This document shows, piece after piece, positions 1 to 10,604 of a stretch of 64,000 nt of DNA. The stretch covers positions 1,798,001 to 1,862,000 of the forward strand of contig CP092781.1 of assembly GCA_022493055.1 (NCBI GenBank), given 5' to 3'. Position numbers and translations under genes: made by a program. Numbering within the stretch: position 1 is the stretch's first letter; the number at the start of each line of letters is the position of its first letter. Source of the DNA: Staphylococcus roterodami. Lineage in GTDB: Bacteria > Bacillota > Bacilli > Staphylococcales > Staphylococcaceae. The notes below the pieces were generated by a model, which saw only the letters and a program-made list of their open reading frames with translations, was not told the DNA's origin and ran no database searches.

Positions 1-993
1 TCCATAAGTTGATAATACGTAATCAGCAATCCAAATCGGCAATTTCTCACCAGATAACGGATTAATTGCATAAGCACCAGTAAACACACCCGATTTATCT
101 TTAGCTAAATCTGTGCGCTCTAAGTCTGACTTTTTAGAGGCCTCTGTTTGATAAGCTTTTACTTTTTCTTTATATTCATCAGTTGTAATTAAATCAACCA
201 ACGCATGTTCAGGACTTAAAACTAAGAAAGAAGCACCATAGATTGTATCTGGTCTAGTCGTAAATACTTCTACTTTATCATCAATATCTTTCACATCAAA
301 AGATACTTTAGCACCTTCAGAACGACCAATCCAATTACGTTGCATATCTTTTAAAGATTCTGGCCAATCCAAATCGTCTAAATCTGCCAATAATTGATCA
401 GCATATTCTGTAATTTTAAGCACCCATTGTTTCATTGGTTTACGATAAACTGGGTGTCCGCCACGTTCAGATACGCCATCTATGACTTCTTCATTTGATA
501 ATACTGTTCCTAATGCAGGACACCAATTAACAGCAACTTCATCAACATAGGCCAATCCTTTATTGTATAACTGAATAAAAATCCATTGCGTCCATTTATA
601 ATATTCTGGATCAGTTGTATTTACTTCGCGATCCCAATCATAACTAAATCCTAATTCTTTAATTTGACGCTTGAATGTTTGAATATTTTTCTTTGTAAAC
701 TCACGAGGATCATTCCCTGTATCTAACGCATATTGTTCAGCTGGCAATCCGAATGCATCCCATCCCATTGGATGTAATACATTATATCCTTGCATTCTCT
801 TATATCTCGAAATGATATCCGTTGCTGTGTAACCTTCAGGATGTCCAACATGTAAGCCCGCACCAGAAGGATATGGAAACATGTCTAACGCATAAAATTT
901 CTTTTGACCTAAGTTATCATTCGTTTTAAATGTTTTATTTTCGTCCCAATAATCTTGCCATTTCTTTTCAATTTGATTGTGATTGTAATTCAA
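1..993 (-). CDS. leuS: leucyl-tRNA synthetase, N-terminal part (cut by window start)
   Basis: Class I aminoacyl-tRNA synthetase that charges tRNA-Leu in the cytoplasm. The 331 visible residues include the ATP-binding HIGH-type signature as HVGH in [16 protein letters not shown], followed by the Rossmann core and the start of the editing insertion ([10 protein letters not shown]). The start is TTG at 993: it has AGGAGG seven bases upstream, and no in-frame ATG lies in a better position. The C-terminal part, including the KMSKS loop, lies outside the window. A T-box leader directly upstream shows control by uncharged tRNA. Confidence 0.97.
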   Translation of the reverse strand, partial: MNYNHNQIEKKWQDYWDENKTFKTNDNLGQKKFYALDMFPYPSGAGLHVGHPEGYTATDIISRYKRMQGYNVLHPMGWDAFGLPAEQYALDTGNDPREFTKKNIQTFKRQIKELGFSYDWDREVNTTDPEYYKWTQWIFIQLYNKGLAYVDEVAVNWCPALGTVLSNEEVIDGVSERGGHPVYRKPMKQWVLKITEYADQLLADLDDLDWPESLKDMQRNWIGRSEGAKVSFDVKDIDDKVEVFTTRPDTIYGASFLVLSPEHALVDLITTDEYKEKVKAYQTEASKKSDLERTDLAKDKSGVFTGAYAINPLSGEKLPIWIADYVLSTYG

Positions 994-1011
994 CACATTT
1001 CCTCCTATTCA

Positions 1012-1205
1012 ATAAAAAAGACACCTCTAACTATTTAGTCTATATAGGGACGACATTCGCCGCGTTACCACCCTATTTCACAAAAATTGTGCACTCATTT
1101 TAATAGTAAGAGATGTCATTCATTCAGTTTAAAATTATTACGATTTACATTTAGTCCTTTACGCTAGTTCTCAGCATCACTAACTTTCTGTAGAAAAGCT
1201 CTAAA
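1012..1205 (-). promoter_or_regulatory. T-box leader of leuS
   Basis: The conserved T-box sequence AGGGTGGTAACGCG lies on the minus strand at 1061-1074, with the partner CGTCCCT just downstream (antiterminator). A terminator stem is formed by GACATCTCTT (around 1110) and AGAGGTGTC followed by a T run (1014-1026). Further 5' is a Stem I-like region. Known mechanism: uncharged tRNA pairs with a specifier codon and the UGGN bulge to allow readthrough. I could not fix the specifier codon by eye; CUA triplets occur at two places in the Stem I region. Confidence 0.9.
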
Positions 1206-1283
1206 TGAAATTAAATTATACAAATTAATATTATGTTATAACGGCATTTATTTCAAGTCTATATGGTTAATTCTATTTACATA

Positions 1284-2465
1284 TTATGCATCTATTTTTT
1301 TAGTTTGCTCATTATTTTCCTTAAAAACCATTAATAAGATCAGCGCAAAGACTAGTAATACCATCATGCCAATAAACATCATACGCATATTGAATGCATC
1401 TACTAACACACCGCCAAGAAATGGTCCAAAGGCTTTTCCTACTGTAGCTGCTGAGTTTACAAAGCCTTGATACTGACCTTGTTTACCGTCTGGCGCTAAT
1501 TGATTTGCAATAGTTGGAACAGCTGGCCATACAAACATTTCTCCAAAGGTTAAAATAATCATACCGACAACAAATATTGTAAAGTTTTCGGCAAAGCTCG
1601 TGACAAAGAACGACAACATAAAAATGACAATGCCAACAAACATTTGTTTCTTTAAATTACCTTTTAATAAATATAGTATAGGCTTGATTAGTGGCTGTGC
1701 AACTAAAATCATGATTCCATTTATTGTCCATAGAACACTATATTGTGCCATCGATATATTGATTGATTGTGTAAATGATGCGATTGTGGATTCCCATTGA
1801 ATATATGCTACCCAACATATTGCAAACATCGCACAAATCAATACTAATGATATAAATCTTGCTTTATTCTTTTTACCCGTAATATCTAAATGGGTTGGAT
1901 ATTTAACTTTTGCTTTAATTTCGATATTAAATTGCGTAACGGCTACTAGCGCAAATACAATATACATAATGAGATTAGCTAGAAAAATATAGTTAAAGCT
2001 AAATTCTGCAACGAACCCACCCATTGCAGCACCGACAGCTACACCAATATTTTGTGCTAAATAAATGGCATTAAAAGTTTGTCGTCCACCATTAGGCCAA
2101 ACTGCACCCGCCATGGCATAAATAGCTGGAATAATCATTCCACCACCAAATCCAAGCATTACTAGCCACACAGCATACCACGGCCACCCATGAAAGAAAT
2201 TCAGTAGTGTTGTACTACAAAGACACGTGAAAGTACCTATTAATATCGTTTTGTATCCACCTAATTTATCGAATAGTGAACCACCTAATAAGTTACCAAT
2301 AACCATGCCAAATGAATTAATCATTAGGACTAAACCAGCAACGGTTAAACTTTTTCCAAGTTCTTGTTTCATATAAATAGTATTTAAAGGCCACAAAAAA
2401 CTGGAACCAGTAATATTTAAAGCCATGCCAATTACTAGCCACCAGACCGATTTAGGTATATTCAT
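1284..2465 (-). CDS. major facilitator superfamily transporter, DHA-type
   Basis: A 393-residue, 12-segment membrane protein, very hydrophobic throughout. The MFS motif A after the second helix is visible as GGSLFDKLGGYK. Size and motif fit drug:proton antiporters of the DHA1 type; the substrate cannot be read from sequence. The start has GAGAGG about eleven bases upstream. The gene stands alone between leuS and the divergent radical-SAM gene. It could equally be an exporter of a metabolite. Confidence 0.85.
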   Translation of the reverse strand: MNIPKSVWWLVIGMALNITGSSFLWPLNTIYMKQELGKSLTVAGLVLMINSFGMVIGNLLGGSLFDKLGGYKTILIGTFTCLCSTTLLNFFHGWPWYAVWLVMLGFGGGMIIPAIYAMAGAVWPNGGRQTFNAIYLAQNIGVAVGAAMGGFVAEFSFNYIFLANLIMYIVFALVAVTQFNIEIKAKVKYPTHLDITGKKNKARFISLVLICAMFAICWVAYIQWESTIASFTQSINISMAQYSVLWTINGIMILVAQPLIKPILYLLKGNLKKQMFVGIVIFMLSFFVTSFAENFTIFVVGMIILTFGEMFVWPAVPTIANQLAPDGKQGQYQGFVNSAATVGKAFGPFLGGVLVDAFNMRMMFIGMMVLLVFALILLMVFKENNEQTKKIDA

Positions 2466-2572
2466 ATTTCATAGTTCCTCTCTCTTTTTTGTCAAACTAT
2501 TATAAACACTATAACATTAAAATATGTTAAAATCTGTACTTAGTACTATTTTTTTAGAAAGGAAAATGACTT

Positions 2573-4086
<1,514 letters not shown>

Positions 4087-4144
4087 CAAAGCTTTAAGTT
4101 ACCTAATATTTTTTGTATAGTCAGCAATTATGTTAATGAAATAT

Positions 4145-4180
4145 AAAAAAGAGGTTTTCGACTTTGAAAACCTCTTTTTT
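4145..4180. terminator. bidirectional terminator between mnmM and rot
   Basis: A perfect stem AAAAAGAGGTTTTC / GAAAACCTCTTTTT with a short loop and A/T runs on both sides. It serves the two convergent genes. Confidence 0.92.
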
Positions 4181-4193
4181 ATGTAATATAGCT

Positions 4194-4595
4194 CTATACT
4201 GCAGTAATGGCATCTAAACTATTTTGCATTGTAGTTGCTCTACTCGCAATTGCGTCACTGATAAAATTCAATAATGCGACTTTCTCTTGATTTAACTTTT
4301 CATTGAAGTGAATAATTACTGTTCTTTCATCATCTACAGGTCTTTCTTTGTAAATCCATTCTAATTCAACTAAATTATTATAAGTTCTAGTACGTTTATA
4401 AGGTTTCACCTCAACAAATCGATCCATTTCTTTAAGTGTCATAGATCCCTTTTGCCATAACGTTAGTAAAATTAAAATTTCTTCTCTAGACATTTTATAT
4501 TCACTCTCAATTTCACCAAAAATTGAGTTAATGTCACCTAACAATGTTTCTAATTGCAAAATCCCAAATACAGTATCGTTATTTACTTTTTTCAT
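4194..4595 (-). CDS. rot: Rot, SarA-family repressor of toxins
   Basis: A 133-residue winged-helix DNA-binding protein of the SarA/MarR group. The winged-helix core runs through [19 protein letters not shown] and the basic [13 protein letters not shown] segment, followed by the acidic wing residues RPVDDERTV. Rot represses exotoxin genes and activates some surface-protein genes in S. aureus. The start chosen is the ATG at 4595 because GGGAG lies just upstream; the longer reading frame to 4640 lacks a ribosome site. The leader carries TTGGGA motifs expected to pair with RNAIII. Confidence 0.95.
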   Translation of the reverse strand: MKKVNNDTVFGILQLETLLGDINSIFGEIESEYKMSREEILILLTLWQKGSMTLKEMDRFVEVKPYKRTRTYNNLVELEWIYKERPVDDERTVIIHFNEKLNQEKVALLNFISDAIASRATTMQNSLDAITAV

Positions 4596-4690
4596 GCTAA
4601 ACATCTCCCAATTAATAATCACATATTTAGCATCACACAAGTTATAACTTACATCCCAATAATTCCCAAAACTTATGTGTGCTAACCTAT
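4596..4690 (-). promoter_or_regulatory. rot 5' leader with three UUGGGA motifs and foldback stems
   Basis: On the minus strand TTGGGA occurs three times (complement at 4606-4611, 4654-4659 and 4664-4669). Two lie in the loop of a stem formed by CACACATAAGTT and AACTTGTGTG. The third contains the ribosome-binding region and is enclosed by GCTAAA / TTTAGC. RNAIII is known to bind rot mRNA through UUCCC-bearing loops and block translation; these motifs are the complementary partners. Confidence 0.7.
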
Positions 4691-5156
4691 GCTTAATACT
4701 ACAAGTGTAAATAAACTTGCTTTCTATTCAATTGTCAAAGTTGAATAAAATTAAATAAGTATAAAAACCAATAATCGATAGAGTTAATATTTAGAAATAA
4801 GATAATAGTACATAAAACTAATCACTCTATTACATATTAATTTTATAATTTATATACAAAGAAAATATATCAATATTACCATTAAATTGCAACAATTCTA
4901 CATATATTTCTTCAAAAAAGATACTCATTAAATTTTTATTACATATAACTCTCATGTAAATTGATTAAACTAAATTATTTAGTTACCCTGTATTTTAACC
5001 AATTAGGTTCAACTGTATAATGCTAAATCCTTTATTTATCACGATTTGATTTTGATAAATCAAAAGTTTAAATATAATAAATAATGTTAACGCCTTTAAT
5101 AATTTAAAATTCTGTGTCTATAAATCATGTCATAGTTTGTTCAAAAATTATAAAAA
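4691..5156. other. long AT-rich intergenic region upstream of rot
   Basis: About 465 bases with no convincing coding frame. It should hold the rot promoters and distal regulatory sites. I see no strong repeat or hairpin here other than general AT richness. Confidence 0.5.
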
Positions 5157-5184
5157 AAAGATGAGCTCATTTTGACTCATCTTT
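5157..5184 (-). terminator. terminator after the alpha/beta hydrolase
   Basis: Stem AAAGATGAG / CTCATCTTT followed, on the minus strand, by a run of T. It lies 15 bases beyond the hydrolase stop. Confidence 0.85.
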
Positions 5185-5198
5185 ACTAAATTGAATTA

Positions 5199-6026
5199 TT
5201 AAATTTCTTCGATTTCTTCTTCTTCAACAATGAAGCCCATAGTATTGACACTATTATTTAAAAACGTCAGAATATAACGCATTACTTCATCACGTTCTGG
5301 CTCATTATGTACTTCATGATAAAAACCTTGCCAAGCTTTAAAATATAATTCCGGTGTTTGATATTTATCTTTAAACTCATCAATCGCTCTTGTATCAACT
5401 ATTAAATCTTTAGTTCCATACATAAGTAGTGTTGGCAATGGTTGAATGTCATGGATATGAGACATCGTATCTTTCATTGTTTCATTTATCGTATTGTACC
5501 AATGATAAGTCGCTTTTTTAAGCATTAATCCATCATTTTCAGTTTCTTCTACTATTTCTAAATTACGTGTTAAATCTTTTGGTTCTACACCAACATTAAA
5601 ACGTGTATCTTTTGAGATTTTACCTATATTTGAAATGAGTTTATCTTTACGATTTTTACCATTTTTTTGTAGTTCTAGCATTGGCGATATCAACAACATG
5701 CCCTCAATAGGTAATTCTACTTTTTCAAGTAAATTTAATAATATTAAACCACCAAGTCCAACGCCTAAAACATAAGTTGGAATCTTATATTCATTAGCGA
5801 TTTTCAACCAATCTAGCAAACTTTCATGATATGTTTGAAAATTTTCAATTTGACCTTTATTCGCTCTAGAAGTTTGTCCTTGACCTGGTAAATCTCCCAT
5901 TATCACATGATAACCATTTCGTCTTAACATCGTAATAACATATGCATATCTTCCTGTATGTTCTAATATATTATGAGCAATAACAACGACGCCTTTTGCA
6001 TCATTTTCAGCTTCCCACTTCCACAT
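5199..6026 (-). CDS. alpha/beta hydrolase, lysophospholipase/monoacylglycerol-lipase type, nucleophile serine absent
   Basis: A 275-residue alpha/beta-hydrolase-fold protein of the Hydrolase_4 (lysophospholipase) group. The acid residue (GTKDLIVD) and the histidine (FYHEVHNEPE) are present as in monoglyceride lipases. At the nucleophile elbow, where GHSMGG is usual, this protein reads GVGLGG (residues 88-93), so the serine position is glycine 90, codon GGA. The oxyanion HG motif also reads HN. It may therefore be a non-catalytic family member. The C-terminus is acidic (EEEEIEEI). The start has AAAGGGG upstream and the gene is monocistronic with its own terminator. Confidence 0.85.
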   Translation of the reverse strand: MWKWEAENDAKGVVVIAHNILEHTGRYAYVITMLRRNGYHVIMGDLPGQGQTSRANKGQIENFQTYHESLLDWLKIANEYKIPTYVLGVGLGGLILLNLLEKVELPIEGMLLISPMLELQKNGKNRKDKLISNIGKISKDTRFNVGVEPKDLTRNLEIVEETENDGLMLKKATYHWYNTINETMKDTMSHIHDIQPLPTLLMYGTKDLIVDTRAIDEFKDKYQTPELYFKAWQGFYHEVHNEPERDEVMRYILTFLNNSVNTMGFIVEEEEIEEI

Positions 6027-6188
6027 TCTTATACTGCCCCTTTATGATAATCTTCAATAACATAATTATAGCAAATTCTGCATGTAGATTTCTATTTATA
6101 GTATTATTGTTGTCCATATTATTTAATATAAATGAAATCAACACCAATAATAGTGTAATTATACATAATTATTTTTAATTGTTTTTGA

Positions 6189-6202
6189 TGAAAACGCTTT
6201 CT
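6189..6202 (+). promoter_or_regulatory. cre box (CcpA site) upstream of proline dehydrogenase
   Basis: TGAAAACGCTTTCT matches the cre consensus TGWAARCGYTWNCW at every position. It lies 57 bases before the proline dehydrogenase start, where bound CcpA would interfere with the promoter. Confidence 0.8.
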
Positions 6203-6258
6203 CGAATAATTTTTTCATGCTAAACTTATTGTAAACACAAGGGTTTGGAGGAGTAGCA

Positions 6259-7260
6259 ATGGCACTATTAAAGAATTTTTTTATCGGATTATCTAATAAT
6301 AGTTTTTTTAACAACGCAGCTAAAAAAGTTGGACCTCGTATGGGTGCAAATAAAGTCGTTGCCGGCAATACAATTCCACAATTAATCAATACAATTGAAC
6401 ACTTAAATGATAAAAACATTGCTGTTACTGTTGACAATTTAGGGGAATTTGTTGGAACAGTGGAAGAAAGCAATCATGCTAAAGAACAAATCTTAACGAT
6501 TATGGACGCACTTCACCAACATGGTGTCAATGCACATATGTCTGTTAAGCTAAGCCAATTAGGAGCTGAATTTGATTTAGAATTAGCTTATCAAAATTTA
6601 AGAGAAATTTTACTTAAAGCAAATAGTTACAATAACATGCACATTAATATTGATACTGAAAAATATGCTAGTTTACAGCAAATAGTTCAAGTTCTTGACC
6701 GATTAAAAGGTGAATTTAGAAATGTTGGAACAGTTATCCAAGCTTATCTATATGATAGTCCAGAACTTGTTGATAAATACCAAGATTTACGTTTGCGTTT
6801 AGTTAAAGGGGCTTATAAAGAAAATGAGTCTATCGCTTTTCAATCTAAAGAAGATGTAGATGCAAACTATATTAAAATTATTGAGCAACGTTTATTAAAT
6901 GCGCGTAATTTTACATCTATTGCGACTCATGATCATCAAATTATCAATCATGTGAAACAATTTATGAAAAAGCATAATATCGAAAAAGATCGTATGGAAT
7001 TCCAAATGCTTTATGGTTTTAGATCAGAATTAGCTGAACAAATTGCGAATGAAGGATATAACTTTACGATTTATGTACCATACGGTGATGATTGGTTTGC
7101 ATATTTCATGAGAAGATTAGCAGAGCGACCACAAAACTTATCATTAGCCGTTAAAGAATTTGTAAAACCAGCTGCATTAAAGAAAGTCGGAATTATTGCA
7201 AGTATTGGTGCTACGATAATGTTGGGTGTATCTTCAATCAAAAAATTATGTCGTAAATAA
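6259..7260 (+). CDS. putA: proline dehydrogenase
   Basis: FAD enzyme that oxidises L-proline to pyrroline-5-carboxylate and feeds electrons to the quinone pool; the product enters glutamate catabolism. The 333-residue protein is the monofunctional PRODH form. Visible signatures are LRLRLVKGAYKE and the C-terminal RRLAERPQNL segment that lines the substrate pocket, followed by a hydrophobic tail that may anchor it to the membrane. The start has GGAGGAG eight bases upstream. The cre box ahead of it agrees with known CcpA repression of proline catabolism in S. aureus. Confidence 0.93.
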   Translation: MALLKNFFIGLSNNSFFNNAAKKVGPRMGANKVVAGNTIPQLINTIEHLNDKNIAVTVDNLGEFVGTVEESNHAKEQILTIMDALHQHGVNAHMSVKLSQLGAEFDLELAYQNLREILLKANSYNNMHINIDTEKYASLQQIVQVLDRLKGEFRNVGTVIQAYLYDSPELVDKYQDLRLRLVKGAYKENESIAFQSKEDVDANYIKIIEQRLLNARNFTSIATHDHQIINHVKQFMKKHNIEKDRMEFQMLYGFRSELAEQIANEGYNFTIYVPYGDDWFAYFMRRLAERPQNLSLAVKEFVKPAALKKVGIIASIGATIMLGVSSIKKLCRK

Positions 7261-7304
7261 AATATAAATAAAAGTTTAGGAGGCTGGGACATAAATCCCT
7301 AAAA

Positions 7305-7350
7305 AACAGCAGTAAGATAATTTTCTATTAGAAAATATCTTACTGCTGTT
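7305..7350. repeat. long perfect hairpin in the IS left end
   Basis: AACAGCAGTAAGATA pairs with its complement ending TACTGCTGTT, enclosing further AT pairs. The same hairpin recurs at 23668-23713 in the second IS remnant. It may also end transcription from putA. Confidence 0.8.
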
Positions 7351-7513
7351 CTCTATTTATACAATACTTCGTATTGAATGGCTTCGCTTTCCTAGGGTGC
7401 CGTCTCAGCCTCGGTCTTCGACTGGCACTGCTCCCTCAGGAGTCTCGCCATTAATACTACGTATTAACATGTAATTTTACTTTTAAATACTTTAAAAAAA
7501 TAAGACACTTTGC

Positions 7514-8205
7514 CCAACTTACACTAACAATAGAAACTTCTGTTAGAATCCCTCAAAATGATATTTCACGATATGTTAATGAAATTGTTGAAACGATACC
7601 TGATAGCGAATTCGATGAATTCAGACATCATCGTGGCGCAACATCCTATCATCCAAAAATGATGTTAAAAATCATCTTATATGCATATACTCAATCTGTA
7701 TTTTCTGGTCGTAGAATAGAGAAATTACTTCATGACAGTATTCGAATGATGTGGTTAGCTCAAGATCAAATACCTTCTTACAAAAATATTAATCGTTTTA
7801 GAGTGAATCCTAATACGTATGCGTTAATTGAATCTTTATTTACTCAGTTCCATAGTCAATGTTTAAAGCAAAATCTTATTGATAATAATTCAATTTTTAT
7901 TGATGGTACAAAAGTAGAAGCTAGTGCCAATAGATATACATTTGTGTGGAAGAAAAGTATTCAAAATCACGAATCGAAATTGAACGAAAATTCAAAAGCA
8001 TTATATCGTGACTTAGTTGAAGAAAAATAATACCAGAGATAAAAGAAGAGGAATAAATAAAGTTAAACGAGAGCTAGGTTTTGTATTAATGGCACTTAAT
8101 ATAAGGAAAATAGTAGCTCGACGAGCTGTATATTTTAAAATACATATCAAAAAAGCTGATTTCTATCAAATAATTAAAAGAAATCAGCTTTTTTACATTG
8201 CCTAA
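7514..8205 (+). pseudogene. IS1182-family transposase remnant, three defects
   Basis: The reading frame begins without its start codon at QLTLTIETSVRIP, continues through the N-terminal domain and the DDE-type segment FIDGTKVEASANRYTFVWKK, and then loses one A near 8020, which shifts the frame at VEEK. Shortly after, it jumps to the C-terminal end RGINKVKRELGFVLMALNI (from 8048), so most of the catalytic domain is deleted. The 5' loss matches recombination between two CCCAACTT copies when compared with the fragment at 24094. A hairpin near 8149-8194 overlaps the end. Confidence 0.88.
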
Positions 8206-8299
8206 GAACTTAATGTCCCAAGCTCCTAAAAAATGTTCTTTATTATCGTCTTACTTAGTATTTAAATCAATTAGATCCTAAATCATTTGATACAAATTT

Positions 8300-8761
8300 T
8301 TAATTAATTACTTTTAATAAATTTGCCATTTCGATTGCACTTACAGCTGCTTCTGCACCTTTATTACCTGCTTTAGTACCAGCTCTTTCTACTGCTTGCT
8401 CAATACTTTCTGTCGTTAATATACCAAAAATTACTGGTACATCTGTTTGATCATTAACTTTAGATACACCTTTCGCAACTTCATTACATACATAATCGTA
8501 ATGTGATGTCGCACCACGTATCACACAACCTAAAGTAATAACAGCATCGTAGTTCCCTGAAGCCGCAAGTTTCTTAGCTACTAATGGAATTTCAAATGCA
8601 CCTGGTACATATGCAACATCTATATTATTATCTTGAACATCGTGACGGATAAGCGTATCTTTTGCGCCTTCTAGTAATCTACCAGTAATAAAATCATTAA
8701 ATCTACTTACTACAATTGCTATTTTCAAATCTTTACCAATTAATTTTCCTTCAAAATTCAT
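8300..8761 (-). CDS. ribH: 6,7-dimethyl-8-ribityllumazine synthase
   Basis: Condenses 5-amino-6-ribitylamino-uracil with 3,4-dihydroxy-2-butanone 4-phosphate, the penultimate step of riboflavin synthesis; the family forms icosahedral or pentameric shells. The 153-residue length is typical. Visible signatures are [25 protein letters not shown] and [15 protein letters not shown], the last with the catalytic histidine. It is the last gene of the ribD-ribE-ribBA-ribH operon, 12 bases after ribBA with a good AGGAGG. Confidence 0.97.
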   Translation of the reverse strand: MNFEGKLIGKDLKIAIVVSRFNDFITGRLLEGAKDTLIRHDVQDNNIDVAYVPGAFEIPLVAKKLAASGNYDAVITLGCVIRGATSHYDYVCNEVAKGVSKVNDQTDVPVIFGILTTESIEQAVERAGTKAGNKGAEAAVSAIEMANLLKVIN

Positions 8762-8773
8762 GTTATTATCCTC

Positions 8774-9955
8774 CTAAATCAAATGACCCATCTTTAATTT
8801 TTTTGTTTCCATATAATCATGGTTATGTACCGTTTCAGGCACAATGACTTCGATTCTTTCTGCAATATTAATACCATATTGCTTTAAACCTTCAAATTTG
8901 CTTGGATTATTACTTAATAAACTAATTTGTTCAATTTTAAAATATTTTAAAATTTGTGCCGCAATATGATAATCTCGTAAATCTTCATCAAAACCTAAAG
9001 CTAAATTCGCAGTTACAGTATCATATCCTTGTTCTATTAATTCATATGCACGTAATTTATTTAATAAACCTATGCCTCGACCTTCTTGTGGTAAATAAAT
9101 AATCATACCACCATTGTCATTAATATATTTCATAGATGCTTCAAGTTGCGCACCACAATCACATCGCTGACTATGGAAAATATCACCTGTAAGACAAGCT
9201 GAATGCAAACGAACATTTTCATGTTGTCGAATTGTACCTTTAGAAAGTACCACGATTTCCTCATCTGTATAAGTGGCTTTAAAACCATACATATCAAAAG
9301 TTCCAAAGTCTGTAGGCATTTTCACTTTCGCTTTAAATTCAATTTCTGGTTCTAATTTTTGACGATATTCAACTAAATCTTCAATTGTTATCATTTTCAG
9401 TTGATGCTTTTCTTTAAATAGTTGTAAATCCTGACCTTTAGCCATTGTGCCGTCATCATTCATTATTTCACAAATAACTCCAGCTGGTTTGGCACCAGTA
9501 AGCCTTGCTAAGTCGACAGCCGCTTCAGTATGACCATTTCTTGCTAATACACCTTTATCTTTAGCTACTAGAGGAAACAAATGGCCAGGACGATTAAAAT
9601 CACTTGCAATACTACTTGGATCTATAAGTTTTTTAGCAGTTAATGTACGTTCAAACGCGCTAATACCAGTTGTAGTATCAATATGGTCGACACTCACAGT
9701 AAATTGAGTTCCATAAACATCTGAATTTTCTTCCACCATTTGTACTAATTCTAATCTTTCTGCAATATCTTTAGACATTGGTGCACAAATAAGGCCTCTT
9801 CCTTCTTTAGCCATAAAATTGATAGTTTGATCGTCCATCCATTCAGTAACTGCAACTAAGTCACCTTCATTTTCACGATTTTCGTCATCAACCACGATAA
9901 TTGTTTCACCATTTTTTAGAGCTACTAAAGCACTCTCTATATTATCGAATTGCAT
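8774..9955 (-). CDS. ribBA: bifunctional DHBP synthase / GTP cyclohydrolase II
   Basis: The N-terminal half (about residues 1-200; DDENRENEGDLV, RPGHLFPL, GHTEAAVDLARL) makes 3,4-dihydroxy-2-butanone 4-phosphate. The C-terminal half is GTP cyclohydrolase II, with zinc cysteines in CLTGDIFHSQRCDCG and the QEGRGIGL motif. The start chosen is ATG 9955 (393 residues) because AGGAGG lies seven bases upstream; the longer frame to 9976 would overlap ribE. It supplies both starting compounds of the riboflavin pathway. Confidence 0.97.
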   Translation of the reverse strand: MQFDNIESALVALKNGETIIVVDDENRENEGDLVAVTEWMDDQTINFMAKEGRGLICAPMSKDIAERLELVQMVEENSDVYGTQFTVSVDHIDTTTGISAFERTLTAKKLIDPSSIASDFNRPGHLFPLVAKDKGVLARNGHTEAAVDLARLTGAKPAGVICEIMNDDGTMAKGQDLQLFKEKHQLKMITIEDLVEYRQKLEPEIEFKAKVKMPTDFGTFDMYGFKATYTDEEIVVLSKGTIRQHENVRLHSACLTGDIFHSQRCDCGAQLEASMKYINDNGGMIIYLPQEGRGIGLLNKLRAYELIEQGYDTVTANLALGFDEDLRDYHIAAQILKYFKIEQISLLSNNPSKFEGLKQYGINIAERIEVIVPETVHNHDYMETKKLKMGHLI

Positions 9956-9965
9956 AATACCCCTC

Positions 9966-10598
9966 CTAAAATCCAAATGCTCTTAATTTATCCGCAGTTA
10001 AATGATCTTTATTTTTATTCAAAATATTTTCAACATATTTAAACAATACATCCGTTTCCAAATGTACGTAATCACCTATTTTTTTTGATGCTAAAATTGT
10101 AGAACGTCTTGTTTCGGGAATAAGATGAATATCAAATGCATTTTCATGCTTTTCGAAAATTGTTAAGCTCACACCATCTACAGTTATTGAACCTTGTTTA
10201 ACTAATTGTTCAATAATATTGTTAGAACATTGGATAGTAATAATTTTGGCATTTGTAGTTTCGTTTATTTTAGAAATTGTTCCTAGTTCATCGACATGTC
10301 CTAATACAAAGTGACCACCAAACCTACCGTCACCGCTCATTGCACGTTCTAGATTCACTTCAGACTGTCGTTTCACATCTGCTAAATAGGTTTTATTTTC
10401 AGTACCTTTAATTACTTGTACAGTAAAAGATGTTGCACTAAAATCAATAACCGTTAAACATGCACCATTCACGCTAATCGAATCACCAATATGCATATCT
10501 TCAATAATTTTATGTGCTTCAATTTCAATTGTTCTAACAGATTGACGAATTTGTACATTTTTAACGACACCTATTTCTTCAACGATGCCAGTAAACAT
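9966..10598 (-). CDS. ribE: riboflavin synthase alpha chain
   Basis: Dismutates two lumazine molecules to riboflavin. The 210-residue protein has the two tandem lumazine-binding barrels: the first starts MFTGIVEEIG with SVNGACLTV, the second contains GHFVLGHVDELG and TVDGVSLTI. It lies 6 bases after ribD and 10 bases before ribBA in the operon. Confidence 0.97.
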   Translation of the reverse strand: MFTGIVEEIGVVKNVQIRQSVRTIEIEAHKIIEDMHIGDSISVNGACLTVIDFSATSFTVQVIKGTENKTYLADVKRQSEVNLERAMSGDGRFGGHFVLGHVDELGTISKINETTNAKIITIQCSNNIIEQLVKQGSITVDGVSLTIFEKHENAFDIHLIPETRRSTILASKKIGDYVHLETDVLFKYVENILNKNKDHLTADKLRAFGF

Positions 10599-10604
10599 GC
10601 ATCA

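Larger units (their letters stand above)
7278..8230 (+). mobile_element. IS1182-family (IS1272-like) element, internally deleted
   Basis: Both ends are recognisable. The left end AGGAGGCTGGGACATAAA (from 7278) matches the complement of the right end, AGGAGCTTGGGACATTAA (to about 8228), as imperfect terminal inverted repeats. Between them lie a long hairpin (7305-7350), a conserved non-coding block and transposase fragments. About 950 bases remain of an element whose transposase alone would be roughly 1.6 kb. Confidence 0.8.
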
